Positions 16,003 through 23,939 of a DNA stretch of 64,000 nucleotides are shown here, in pieces (the first letter of the stretch is position 1; every line of letters starts with the position of its first letter). Origin of the DNA: Phreatobacter aquaticus. GTDB taxonomy: Bacteria > Pseudomonadota > Alphaproteobacteria > Rhizobiales > Phreatobacteraceae. A program made the translations under genes and the position numbers. Under the pieces are notes generated by a model. The model was given only the letters and a program-made list of their open reading frames with translations, was not told the DNA's origin and did not search any database. The DNA lies in assembly GCF_005160265.1 (NCBI RefSeq), contig NZ_CP039865.1, positions 4,426,828 to 4,490,827 of the forward strand, given 5' to 3'.

Positions 16003-17898
16003 TCACATCTGCCTGAGCATATCGAACATCTCCTTGACCACCGACATGACGCGCGCATTGGCGCCATAGGCGTTCTGGAGAGCGATGAGGGTAGCCATCT
16101 CATCATCGACATTGACGGCCGACGCCGCATCCGCGCGCGCCTGCAACTGGGTCACCACGGCAGCCTGGCCGGCAGCGAGCGTCTTTGCGGTCGCGGCATC
16201 GTTGCTGAGGGTCGAGACTGTGGTGCGGGTATAGGAGAGGATCGAGCCCTGGTAAGGCGAACTCGTCGTGCCGATCTTGCCGGCCGGCAGGAAGTAGCGG
16301 CTGGTATCGTTCAGAGCCGAGGCGAGGAAGTTCGGCCGGGTGGCATCCCCATCGAGCGTGGTGGAGTCCATCTTCACGAGCTTGGTCGGATCGGCCGACA
16401 GGCTCGCATTCACCGCGATGCGCGAGGCAAGTCCGGTCACCTGCGAGCTGGATGCCGTCACCTTGCCGGTGAACAGGCCCGCCACCGCGGTGGAATCGAC
16501 GAAGAACGGCAGGGCCGCCGTACCATCGGCCAGGCTCTGCGCCGTGGTGTTGGCGCTGGCAGCATTGACCTTCGCGCCGCCGGTCGCTGCCGGATCGGCC
16601 AGGACTTCGAGGCCCGAACCGGACGCCGTGATCGAGAAGGCGCCGGCCGGCGCGCCGACGCTTGACGCCCAGGCATCGACCGCCGCCTGGATATCGCTCG
16701 CATAGCCGGCGGCCGACGTGCCGGTAAGCCGGAACACCTTGTCGTTCGGATCCGCCGTCATGGCGTCCGACATGGTGACGCCGGCGTCATCCACGCGCTT
16801 GAACGTGAACTTCTGTGTCACGCCATTGGCGGTCAGCGACATGGTGATCGCATTGCCGTCGGCAAGGCCGGTGCCAAGCGACGTGTCGAAACCGGTATTC
16901 GGCCCGGCGCCGCCGAGGGACACGGCCGTCGACTGGCTGGACGTGCCGAAGGCTTCAGCAAGCCCGGCGGCGACCTGGTCGAGTTCGGCCTGGGCTGCCG
17001 GCAGCGATGCGTCGCGCAGCTCGATGAGGGCTGCGATCTTGCCGGTCTTGAACACGCCCGCGGCAATCAGGTCGACATTGCCGCCGGCCGTATGGGCCAT
17101 CACGGTGCCGACGGTGCGCTCGTTGGGATCGGTCGAGAACACGCTGCCGGCATTGATCTGCTGGCGCCCGTCGAAGGTGAGCGTCGGCGCGTTCTGCGAC
17201 AGCAGGGTGAAGCCGCCGCCGGCATAGAGTTGCACGGCATCGTTCTTGTCGTAGGTCGCCGTGACGCCGACATATTCGCTGATCGTGTTGACCAGCGCAT
17301 CGCGCTGGTCGAGCAGCGCAACGCGCGTGCCGTCATCCTCGCCGGCGGCCTGAAGCTTCTGGTTCACCTGAGCCAGCTGACCGAGCGCGTCGTTCAGCGT
17401 CTGCGTCGCCTGGCCGAGCTGGTCCTCGGCCGACTGCCGCAGGCTCTGGACCGATGTGGACAGGGTGTTCAGCGACTGCGCCAGCACAGTACCGGCACTG
17501 ATCACGCCGGCGCGCGCCGATTCATTGTCCGGCGAGGTCCGGAGCGTCTGCAGCGAGGACGAGAACTTGTTGACCACCGTATCGAGCGCGTTGGCCGAGC
17601 CCGGCGCGCCCATCAGCTGGTCGATCATGGTCAGGAAGTCGGCGCGGGTGGAGGCGTAGGCGCTGTTGCTCTTCTCGGTGATCAGCTGGCGCGAGACGAA
17701 CATGTCGTATTCGCGCGTGACGGACGCGACCTGAACGCCCGCGCTCTGCCCTCCGACGACGACGGCGCCGGCGGTGATCGTCTTCTTGGCATAGTCCGGG
17801 TTGCTGGCATTGGCGACGTTCGAGCTGGTGAGGCTCGTCGCCACCGAAGTGAATCGCAGGCCCGAAAGGGCATTGCCGAGCGCGCTCGATAGGCTCAT
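16003..17898 (-). CDS. flgK: FlgK, hook-associated protein 1
   Basis: 631 residues. The N-terminal hook signature is MSLSSALGNALSGLRFTSVA followed by SNVANASNPDYAKKTI. The usual VDQLMGxPGSANALD-type region follows near residue 95, and the conserved C-terminus is TLIALQNAYGANARVMSVVK with MFDMLRQM. It forms the first junction ring above the hook. It is 53 bases after flgE and 12 before flgL, so one operon. Confidence 0.95.
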   Translation of the reverse strand: MSLSSALGNALSGLRFTSVATSLTSSNVANASNPDYAKKTITAGAVVVGGQSAGVQVASVTREYDMFVSRQLITEKSNSAYASTRADFLTMIDQLMGAPGSANALDTVVNKFSSSLQTLRTSPDNESARAGVISAGTVLAQSLNTLSTSVQSLRQSAEDQLGQATQTLNDALGQLAQVNQKLQAAGEDDGTRVALLDQRDALVNTISEYVGVTATYDKNDAVQLYAGGGFTLLSQNAPTLTFDGRQQINAGSVFSTDPNERTVGTVMAHTAGGNVDLIAAGVFKTGKIAALIELRDASLPAAQAELDQVAAGLAEAFGTSSQSTAVSLGGAGPNTGFDTSLGTGLADGNAITMSLTANGVTQKFTFKRVDDAGVTMSDAMTADPNDKVFRLTGTSAAGYASDIQAAVDAWASSVGAPAGAFSITASGSGLEVLADPAATGGAKVNAASANTTAQSLADGTAALPFFVDSTAVAGLFTGKVTASSSQVTGLASRIAVNASLSADPTKLVKMDSTTLDGDATRPNFLASALNDTSRYFLPAGKIGTTSSPYQGSILSYTRTTVSTLSNDAATAKTLAAGQAAVVTQLQARADAASAVNVDDEMATLIALQNAYGANARVMSVVKEMFDMLRQM

Positions 17899-17951
17899 CG
17901 TCGATCACTCCTTGACGCGGTACAAACCGGGGGCAGCGTTCACGCCGCCGC

Positions 17952-19295
17952 TCAGCGGATCATGTTGATGGTTTCCTGCAGCATCGAATTGGCCGTGGTG
18001 ACGATGCGGGTGTTGGCCGCATAGGCCTGCTGGGTCACGATCATCTTGGTGAACTCGTCGGAAATGTCGACGTTGGACGCCTCCACCGAGCCGCCGACGA
18101 TCTTGCCCGAGCCGCCGATCAGCGGCGTGCCGGACTCGCCGGTCTCTGCGAAAGCGCCGCCGTCGAGCCGCTTCAGGCCGTCGTCATTGGCAAAATTGGC
18201 CAGCGCCACCTGATAGAGATCGACCGACTGACCGTTCGAATAGGTCGCGCGCAGGCGGCCCGTATCGGTCACGGAAATGCCCTTGAGCGTGCCGGCCGAA
18301 TAGCCGTTCGGCGTGTTTTCGGTGACGGTTGCCGTACCGTCGGCGCGGGCGGTCTGGCTGAGGCCGCCCGAGCCGAGATCAAGCTCGACATCGCCGACCG
18401 TCACGCCGTTGACGTTGAGGCCGGTGATCGTCGGGTTCGCCGTCGGAGACGTCAGCTTTCCTGCGCCGTCGAAGGTGAAATTGCCGCCGATGCGGGTCCA
18501 GGTCTCGGCACCCGTGGTCGAATTGGACTGGTAGTAGAGGCTCCAGGTATCAGTGCCGCCCGAGGTCGTGCTGTCGGTCTTGGCCCAGCGCATCTGGACG
18601 TTTACCTCACGGCCCTGAGCGTCGTAATTGGTCACGGAGCCGCCGGAAATCGACGTCTTGACGAAGGTCGCCGCATCAGCTGTCGGGATCGTCGCCTGGC
18701 CGATCAGGGCCGAATCCATCAGTTCCGACCCGGCCGTCGTGGTTGCGCTGGCGGTTGCCGGTGTGGTCGGAAGGCTGGCGTGATAGCTGATGCGGGTCGT
18801 CGCGCTCGCCGGCACGACATCGCTCGACAGGCGGACCGGGCTCGGGGTCGAACCGACCGGATTGCCGGTGCTGCGGTCGAGCGGCAGGCCCTCCAGATAA
18901 TAGCCGGAGCCGTTGACCAGATAGCCCTGCGCATTGGGCGCGAAGTCGCCGCGGCGGGTGTAATAATTGATGCCGGACAGGACCGGCTCGCCATCGGTCG
19001 AACCGGTCTGCTGCTTGACGATGAAATAGCCCTCACCCGAGATCGCCATATTGGTCGAGAGCCCGGTCGACTGCAGCTGCCCCTGGATCGTGTTGGTGGT
19101 GCGCGAGTAGGAATTGACCGAGCCGGCGACCTGCCGGTTGAGGCTGTTGTCCGGAATGAGGTCGACGAAACTCGTCTCGACCCGCTTGAACCCGGTGGTC
19201 TGCGAGTTGGCAATGTTGCCGGAGATGTTCTCCAGCGCATAGGACTGCGCCGACAGGCCGCTGACCGCCGTGGTCAATGCACCGAAAATACCCAT
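17952..19295 (-). CDS. flgE: FlgE, flagellar hook protein
   Basis: 447 residues from the ATG at 19295. N-terminus MGIFGALTTAVSGLSAQSYA and NISGNIANSQTTGFKRVETS; C-terminus EASNVDISDEFTKMIVTQQA, then YAANTRIVTTANSML, all typical of FlgE. A frame extension to 19376 would run through the sigma-54 promoter and is rejected. It is the first gene of the hook operon flgE-flgK-flgL. Confidence 0.96.
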   Translation of the reverse strand: MGIFGALTTAVSGLSAQSYALENISGNIANSQTTGFKRVETSFVDLIPDNSLNRQVAGSVNSYSRTTNTIQGQLQSTGLSTNMAISGEGYFIVKQQTGSTDGEPVLSGINYYTRRGDFAPNAQGYLVNGSGYYLEGLPLDRSTGNPVGSTPSPVRLSSDVVPASATTRISYHASLPTTPATASATTTAGSELMDSALIGQATIPTADAATFVKTSISGGSVTNYDAQGREVNVQMRWAKTDSTTSGGTDTWSLYYQSNSTTGAETWTRIGGNFTFDGAGKLTSPTANPTITGLNVNGVTVGDVELDLGSGGLSQTARADGTATVTENTPNGYSAGTLKGISVTDTGRLRATYSNGQSVDLYQVALANFANDDGLKRLDGGAFAETGESGTPLIGGSGKIVGGSVEASNVDISDEFTKMIVTQQAYAANTRIVTTANSMLQETINMIR

Positions 19296-19367
19296 GACGA
19301 ACCTCAACAAACCAGGGTTAGGACAGCTTGCGACACCATCAGCGACGCCTTGCTCGGTCTGGGTATT

Positions 19368-19382
19368 GCAGTCCATATGCCA
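19368..19382 (-). promoter_or_regulatory. Sigma-54 promoter of the flgE operon
   Basis: On the reverse strand TGGCATA-TGGA-CTGC followed by A fits TGGCACG-N4-TTGCA, with correct GG/GC spacing. The transcript would begin near 19356, a leader of about 60 bases. Confidence 0.7.
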
Positions 19383-19462
19383 AAATTGGTGCGCCTGATT
19401 TCAAGCACTTAGCCGTTCAATGGGGTTGGGCCGTCATCCTGTCCGGCAGTTTCGACCGGTCT

Positions 19463-19481
19463 CCCGGCAATTTGTGCCGGG
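19463..19481. promoter_or_regulatory. Flagellar palindrome upstream of flgE, candidate FlbD (ftr) site
   Basis: CCCGGCA-ATTTG-TGCCGGG, perfect 7-bp arms. It is centred 91-92 bp upstream of the flgE sigma-54 GG, the same distance as at flgI. Confidence 0.6.
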
Positions 19482-19568
19482 CGCTTGCAGCCGTCCCCGC
19501 CGCCCCCTACCCTGCCGGCAAATCACCGCCGGGCCAGGGTCCGGCGCATAAACGCGAAGGGACTATCC

Positions 19569-20417
19569 ATGGCATCCGGCCGTTTCGAGGGAACTGAAGC
19601 CTATGTCGCGACCGACGACCTGAAGGTCGCCGTCAACGCAGCCATCAACCTGGAACGGCCGCTTCTGGTGAAGGGCGAGCCCGGCACCGGCAAGACTGTT
19701 CTCGCCATCGAGATCGCCAAGGCGATCAACGCGCCGCTGATCGAATGGCACGTGAAATCGACCACCAAGGCCCAGCAGGGCCTTTACGAATATGACGCCG
19801 TCTCGCGCCTGCGCGACAGCCAGCTCGGCGACGAGCGCGTCAAGTCGATCGCCAACTACATCAAGCGCGGCAAGCTCTGGGAGGCGTTCCAGGCGGGACA
19901 GCGCCCGGTCCTGCTGATCGACGAGATCGACAAGGCCGACATCGAATTCCCGAACGACCTCCTGCAGGAGCTCGATCGGATGGAATTCTTCGTCTACGAG
20001 ACCGGCGAGACCGTGAAGGCCAAGGTGCGCCCGGTTGTTGTGATCACCTCGAACAACGAGAAGGAGCTGCCGGACGCCTTCCTGCGCCGCTGCTTCTTCC
20101 ACTACATCAAGTTCCCCGACGCCGAGACCATGCAGCGCATCGTCGACGTCCACTTCCCCGGCATCAAGCAGAAGCTGGTCGCAGAAGCCCTGCGCATCTT
20201 CTACGACGTGCGCGACGTGCCGGGCCTGAAGAAGAAGCCGTCGACCTCCGAACTGCTGGACTGGCTGAAGCTGCTGATGGTCGAGGACATCTCGGCCGAG
20301 ACGCTGCGCGAGAAGGACCCGCGCAAGGCGATCCCGCCACTGCACGGCGCGCTCCTGAAGAACGAGCAGGACGTTCATCTGTTCGAGCGGCTGGCCTTCC
20401 TCGCCCGGAGGGGCTGA
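19569..20417 (+). CDS. MoxR-family AAA+ ATPase
   Basis: 282 residues. Walker A GEPGTGKT at 36-43, Walker B PVLLIDEIDKAD near 115-126, sensor 1 region VVVITSNNEKELPDAFLRRC. MoxR ATPases act as chaperones, usually with a VWA-domain partner, to mature or remodel protein complexes. The likely partner is the CoxE-like gene at 23940, here separated by eight small genes. The ATG at 19569 gives the compact family N-terminus. The stop overlaps the next gene (TGATG). Confidence 0.92.
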   Translation: MASGRFEGTEAYVATDDLKVAVNAAINLERPLLVKGEPGTGKTVLAIEIAKAINAPLIEWHVKSTTKAQQGLYEYDAVSRLRDSQLGDERVKSIANYIKRGKLWEAFQAGQRPVLLIDEIDKADIEFPNDLLQELDRMEFFVYETGETVKAKVRPVVVITSNNEKELPDAFLRRCFFHYIKFPDAETMQRIVDVHFPGIKQKLVAEALRIFYDVRDVPGLKKKPSTSELLDWLKLLMVEDISAETLREKDPRKAIPPLHGALLKNEQDVHLFERLAFLARRG

Positions 20418-20959
20418 TGCGCCGCGCCGGGCCCATCGCCGCGATCGCGTTCGGCCTGGCCGGTTGCGCGATCGCCAGCGATGCGAGCCCGCCTGCGCAG
20501 GTGAGCGGTTCGCCCTGGGCCATTGAGCGCCAGGTCGAGCGCTGCCGTCAGAACCAGTCCGGCGGCACCCGCACAAGCTCCGCCTCCGCCGGCGGCCTGA
20601 TGATCGCAGGCTCCGTGACCGCCTTCTCGCGTACCGAGACCGAGGCGACGGAGGCTTGCCCCGCGGTCCTTGCCCTGACCGACGAGGATATCGGCGAGAT
20701 CCGCACCCTCGTCCAGGCAACCGGTGCAAGCGCGCGCGGCCTCGACACCAATTGGCAGAGCCGCACCGGCGCCCGCCGCGAGATCACCCTGTCGGTCTAT
20801 CCCGAGACCGGCCGGTCAGGCACGGCCTGCCGCGTGGTTGCCGCGACCCTCACGGTCTTCCACGGTCTGCGGGGGGCTACCCTCGGCGCTCCGCCACCTG
20901 CACCGCTCGACGAACAGCGCCTCTGCCTCGGGCAGAGCGGCGCATGGGATCCGTCCTGA
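20417..20959 (+). CDS. Hypothetical lipoprotein
   Basis: 180 residues. The lipoprotein signal is MRRAGPIAAIAFGLAGC, lipobox cysteine at residue 17. The rest is a small domain with four more cysteines (RCRQN, EACPA, TACRV, RLCLG) that may form two disulphides. No family recognised. Start overlaps the moxR stop, so it is translated with it. Confidence 0.6.
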   Translation: MRRAGPIAAIAFGLAGCAIASDASPPAQVSGSPWAIERQVERCRQNQSGGTRTSSASAGGLMIAGSVTAFSRTETEATEACPAVLALTDEDIGEIRTLVQATGASARGLDTNWQSRTGARREITLSVYPETGRSGTACRVVAATLTVFHGLRGATLGAPPPAPLDEQRLCLGQSGAWDPS

Positions 20960-21022
20960 CCGTCATAGTCTGGCGTCGGGCGTGCCACCGGATTGAAACA
21001 GGCGGGGTCGACAACTCGTGGC

Positions 21023-21340
21023 ATGGCGAGCTTCACCATCGAACTCATCGGCGGCGGCCTCCTCCTGACCGCACTGTCCATCGCGGCGTTACGACGGCGC
21101 ATGCTCGGTCAAGCCACACCATCAGGCGCGCGGCGCGCCTCAGCGAGCAGCACGTCCGGCGACCACGAACCAACCGGCGCGAGCGATCTTCACTGGCTGT
21201 CGAGCCTCACCGGGGGACAATCAGGGTCTCCGTCCGACACCGCACCCTCCACCTCGTCCTGCGACACGTCCTCGCCGAGCAGCGACAGTTCGTCCTCGTC
21301 GTCCTGCGACAGCGGTTCATCCTCCTCCAGCAGCGATTGA
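21023..21340 (+). CDS. Small membrane protein with serine-rich tail
   Basis: 105 residues. One N-terminal membrane helix (ELIGGGLLLTALSIAALRR), then a low-complexity tail of Ser/Asp/Cys ending in a run of serines and a final Asp. A TTG at 20993 would lengthen it by ten residues. It has the same plan as the 60-residue protein at 21427 and the 51-residue one at 23732. Function unknown. Confidence 0.45.
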   Translation: MASFTIELIGGGLLLTALSIAALRRRMLGQATPSGARRASASSTSGDHEPTGASDLHWLSSLTGGQSGSPSDTAPSTSSCDTSSPSSDSSSSSSCDSGSSSSSSD

Positions 21341-21426
21341 TCCGCCGTTGAACCGGGGCCGCCGCCGACGCGACCCAATGCAGTGCATGGGCCGCGAACG
21401 GCCACCAGACAGGGGGAATCACCACC

Positions 21427-21609
21427 ATGAGCAGCACGCTCGCATTCATTCTGGCCGGCCTGGGCGGCCTCGCGGCGCTGGCCGCCGTCGTCTTCGGCCG
21501 CGCATCCAGCAGCGATAGCGACAGCGATTCCAGTTCGAGTTCGCCGGATTCCGATTCCGGCTCGTCCGACAGCGGCGGTGGTGGAGATGGCGGTGGCGGC
21601 GGCGACTGA
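21427..21609 (+). CDS. Small membrane protein with Ser/Asp/Gly tail
   Basis: 60 residues: a helix (LAFILAGLGGLAALAAVVFG) then alternating Ser/Asp and a glycine-rich end terminating in GGGGGD. AGGGGGAA stands before the ATG. Very short and compositionally biased, but the plan recurs in two neighbouring genes. Function unknown. Confidence 0.5.
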   Translation: MSSTLAFILAGLGGLAALAAVVFGRASSSDSDSDSSSSSPDSDSGSSDSGGGGDGGGGGD

Positions 21610-21614
21610 GCCGA

Positions 21615-22214
21615 TCAGCCGCCGCATTCCGGGATCTTTGCCTGCCAGTCGCCGAGCGGAATCACCCGCCGGAGGTCGAGGTCGCTCACCAGCGTGATGT
21701 AGGTCTCGCCGCGCGCGGGCTTCAGGAAGCTCGACATGGGCACGGCCCCCTCGGGGATCGGCGCCGTCCGGCAACCGCCTGACACCTGGATCTCCAGGCT
21801 GCCGCGCACCCGCGGGCCCTGAACCAGCGACGCGCGCACGCGCTGCTGGATCGCAGCGACCCGCGGAACATCGCCCGGTGCGATCCGCCAGATCGAGATG
21901 CCCGCTCCGGCACGCGCTTCAGCCGCCATCTCGACGCGCTCACGCTCAACGGTCGATTCCACCAGCACGAAGCGATCTTCGGTCGGATTTCCGCCGTCCA
22001 CCCGGGTCTTGATCGTCATCACCGCATCGCCGGGCCTCACCCGCAGCATGGCGGGCAGACGAAGCGCCGCTCGCACATCGTCCATATCCATGGTTGCGAG
22101 ATCGAGCCGCATCAGCCGTGGCAGGCTCGAGATCGGCGTCGACAGGCAGCCGCCGATTCCAACGGAACAGGCGGCGACGAAGGCAAGGCGGGAAACCAGA
22201 CGGGACAAGCTCAT
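21615..22214 (-). CDS. Hypothetical lipoprotein
   Basis: 199 residues. Signal MSLSRLVSRLAFVAACSVGI then GGC lipobox. The body is a soluble beta-rich domain (RVRPGDAVMTIKTRVDGGNP, DRFVLVEST) with two late cysteines. No family recognised. The start chosen is 22214; an ATG four codons upstream is possible. It converges on the 21427 gene with a gap of five bases. Confidence 0.55.
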   Translation of the reverse strand: MSLSRLVSRLAFVAACSVGIGGCLSTPISSLPRLMRLDLATMDMDDVRAALRLPAMLRVRPGDAVMTIKTRVDGGNPTEDRFVLVESTVERERVEMAAEARAGAGISIWRIAPGDVPRVAAIQQRVRASLVQGPRVRGSLEIQVSGGCRTAPIPEGAVPMSSFLKPARGETYITLVSDLDLRRVIPLGDWQAKIPECGG

Positions 22215-22285
22215 GGTACATTCCATTTGACGACAATGAATTATTGTCTTACAGAAATTATTTATCGAAACAAGAGGCTTTCGTC

Positions 22286-22846
22286 ATGACACATGCCGTC
22301 GTTCCCTCTGACATCAGCGAGGCCCACCAGTCCCGGCTTGCCCGCTTCATGACCCAGGTCACGCTGGCTGGAATCGTCTTCGCGGTTGCCGGCACGCTCT
22401 GGGTCTGGACCGACCGGGCCCTGGTCGAAACCCTGCTCGCCCCGCAATTCGGCCTCGCCGGGCGGGCCGTCAGCGTGACGCCCATGGTGCAGCTGGCAGG
22501 CCTTGCGCTCTCCGCCCCGCCGCTCGCTCTCCTGATCTACATGCTGCTTCAGGCCCGTGCGGTGTTCCGAGGCTTTGCTGTCGGCATGCGGTTCACGGAC
22601 CTGGTGGCAACCCGCGTCTCGCGCATCGGCCTCATTCTGGTGGCGAAAGGCCTGCTGGCGCCCCTGTGGCGGGCGGCGGCCGGTGTGGTCCTGACCCTAG
22701 GCAACCCGCCGGGACAGAAGATCCTCGTCATCGCGATCAGCTCGGACGACGTGCTCTGGGCCATTGTCGGTGCGCTGCTCGTGGCGATCGGCTGGACGCT
22801 GCGCGAAGCGGCCCGAATCGCCGAGGAACATGCGAGTTTCGTGTGA
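22286..22846 (+). CDS. DUF2975-family membrane protein
   Basis: 186 residues with four predicted membrane helices (about 28-48, 75-98, 125-145, 158-178). The segment ARAVFRGFAVGMRFT resembles the loop of DUF2975 proteins. These are commonly encoded directly before a small Cro/C1-type repressor, exactly as here, where the stop overlaps the next start (TGATG). Their role is unknown. Confidence 0.75.
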   Translation: MTHAVVPSDISEAHQSRLARFMTQVTLAGIVFAVAGTLWVWTDRALVETLLAPQFGLAGRAVSVTPMVQLAGLALSAPPLALLIYMLLQARAVFRGFAVGMRFTDLVATRVSRIGLILVAKGLLAPLWRAAAGVVLTLGNPPGQKILVIAISSDDVLWAIVGALLVAIGWTLREAARIAEEHASFV

Positions 22847-23088
22847 TGCCGATCCTGGTGAACCTCGACGTGATGCTGGCGCGCCGCAAGATGCGGTCGA
22901 AGGAGCTTGCGGCCATTGTCGGCATCACCGAGGCCAATCTCTCGCTGCTGAAATCCGGCAAGGTGAAGGGCATCCGCTTCGACACGCTGGACGCGATCTG
23001 CCGCGCGCTCGGCTGCCAGCCCGGCGATCTCCTCGAATATGTCCGGGATGACGATCCGCGCATCGCGCAGGGCGCCGATGTGCCCTAG
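22846..23088 (+). CDS. Small XRE (YozG-like) DNA-binding protein
   Basis: 80 residues, a single helix-turn-helix domain: MPILVNLDVMLARRKMRSKE, turn AAIVGITEANLSLLKSGKVK, and the end ALGCQPGDLLEYV typical of YozG-like regulators. It is coupled to the DUF2975 gene. It probably represses its own operon; no operator is obvious. Confidence 0.85.
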   Translation: MPILVNLDVMLARRKMRSKELAAIVGITEANLSLLKSGKVKGIRFDTLDAICRALGCQPGDLLEYVRDDDPRIAQGADVP

Positions 23089-23627
23089 GCGCTGGTCAGC
23101 CGGCGGATCCCCCAGCGGATCAGCCGGTAGCCGCCGTAAAACACGCCGACCATCGCGCCAAGGCCGAGGAGACCGCTGGCCACTTCGCCAGGCTGCGGTG
23201 AACTGCTCGCAATAGTCGCCACCATGCTCCCGACAACGACCAGACCGAGCACCATCAGGAAGCCGAACAGGGGTCCGCGTCCCCCGTCGCCCCCGCTGCC
23301 GTGCCGGCCAATCCAGAGCGCCAGCCGGGTCGCGGCGAAGGTCAGCGTGTAGAGCGGCGGCACGGCACCGATCCCGACAAACGACAGGATCGCGGTCAGC
23401 GCCACGGTCAGGCGCATGCTGTCGGCAAGCGCCGCCCAGGGACCGGGTGGACAGGGCGGGAAGCTCAGGCCCGAGGGGGCAGCACAGCCGCCAAGGCCCG
23501 ACACGGGCGCCAGCAGGATGAGACTCGTGATGACCCAGAGACCGGGAAGGGTCAAAAGCCAGCCGATCGCCAGCAGCCAGGGCCGGGCTTTGCGCGGAGG
23601 GGGTGCGGCTGGGGGCACGGTGATCAT
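23085..23627 (-). CDS. Hypothetical membrane protein
   Basis: 180 residues from the ATG at 23627. Three to four membrane helices (LLAIGWLLTLPGLWVITSLI near 18; LTVALTAILSFVGIGAVPPL near 70; FLMVLGLVVVGSMVATIAS near 125; a last one near 155). The first loop carries two cysteines with proline-rich sequence. No family recognised. It overlaps the end of the XRE gene by four bases. Confidence 0.5.
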   Translation of the reverse strand: MITVPPAAPPPRKARPWLLAIGWLLTLPGLWVITSLILLAPVSGLGGCAAPSGLSFPPCPPGPWAALADSMRLTVALTAILSFVGIGAVPPLYTLTFAATRLALWIGRHGSGGDGGRGPLFGFLMVLGLVVVGSMVATIASSSPQPGEVASGLLGLGAMVGVFYGGYRLIRWGIRRLTSA

Positions 23628-23731
23628 CCCCGCAATCTGCCCCGCCGATGTTTCGCCTCTGTGCCACGAGGCCTTGGCCGCACAGCACGACGATTCACGA
23701 TTTGCCAATCCGATTATGGCCAAGATGGCCC

Positions 23732-23887
23732 ATGGAACTATGGCATCTCGCCTTCGCCGCCCTGCTGTCCTGCATCGTCGCCGGCAGCGTCTGGTACAAT
23801 CGCTGGTGCGACCAGAACGGGGTGCCCCGCCCTGCCCGGTCATCCGGCGGCGACGGCCCCGACTTTTCCGGCGATGGCGGCGACTAG
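23732..23887 (+). CDS. Tiny membrane protein with Gly/Asp tail
   Basis: 51 residues: helix LAFAALLSCIVAGSVWY, then a tail ending DGPDFSGDGGD. It has the same layout as the 21427 gene, including a C-terminal glycine/aspartate end. Function unknown; identification as a gene rests on this recurring plan and its start 52 bases before the VWA gene. Confidence 0.45.
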   Translation: MELWHLAFAALLSCIVAGSVWYNRWCDQNGVPRPARSSGGDGPDFSGDGGD

Positions 23888-23939
23888 GCCATCCGGACCC
23901 CGGTGACGAAACGCGCGAGAGACGCTAGGCTCGCGCCCC

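Noticed and set aside
14575-16665. Long forward frame opposite flgL and flgK
   Set aside because: flgL and flgK are unmistakable; this frame is a high-GC shadow.
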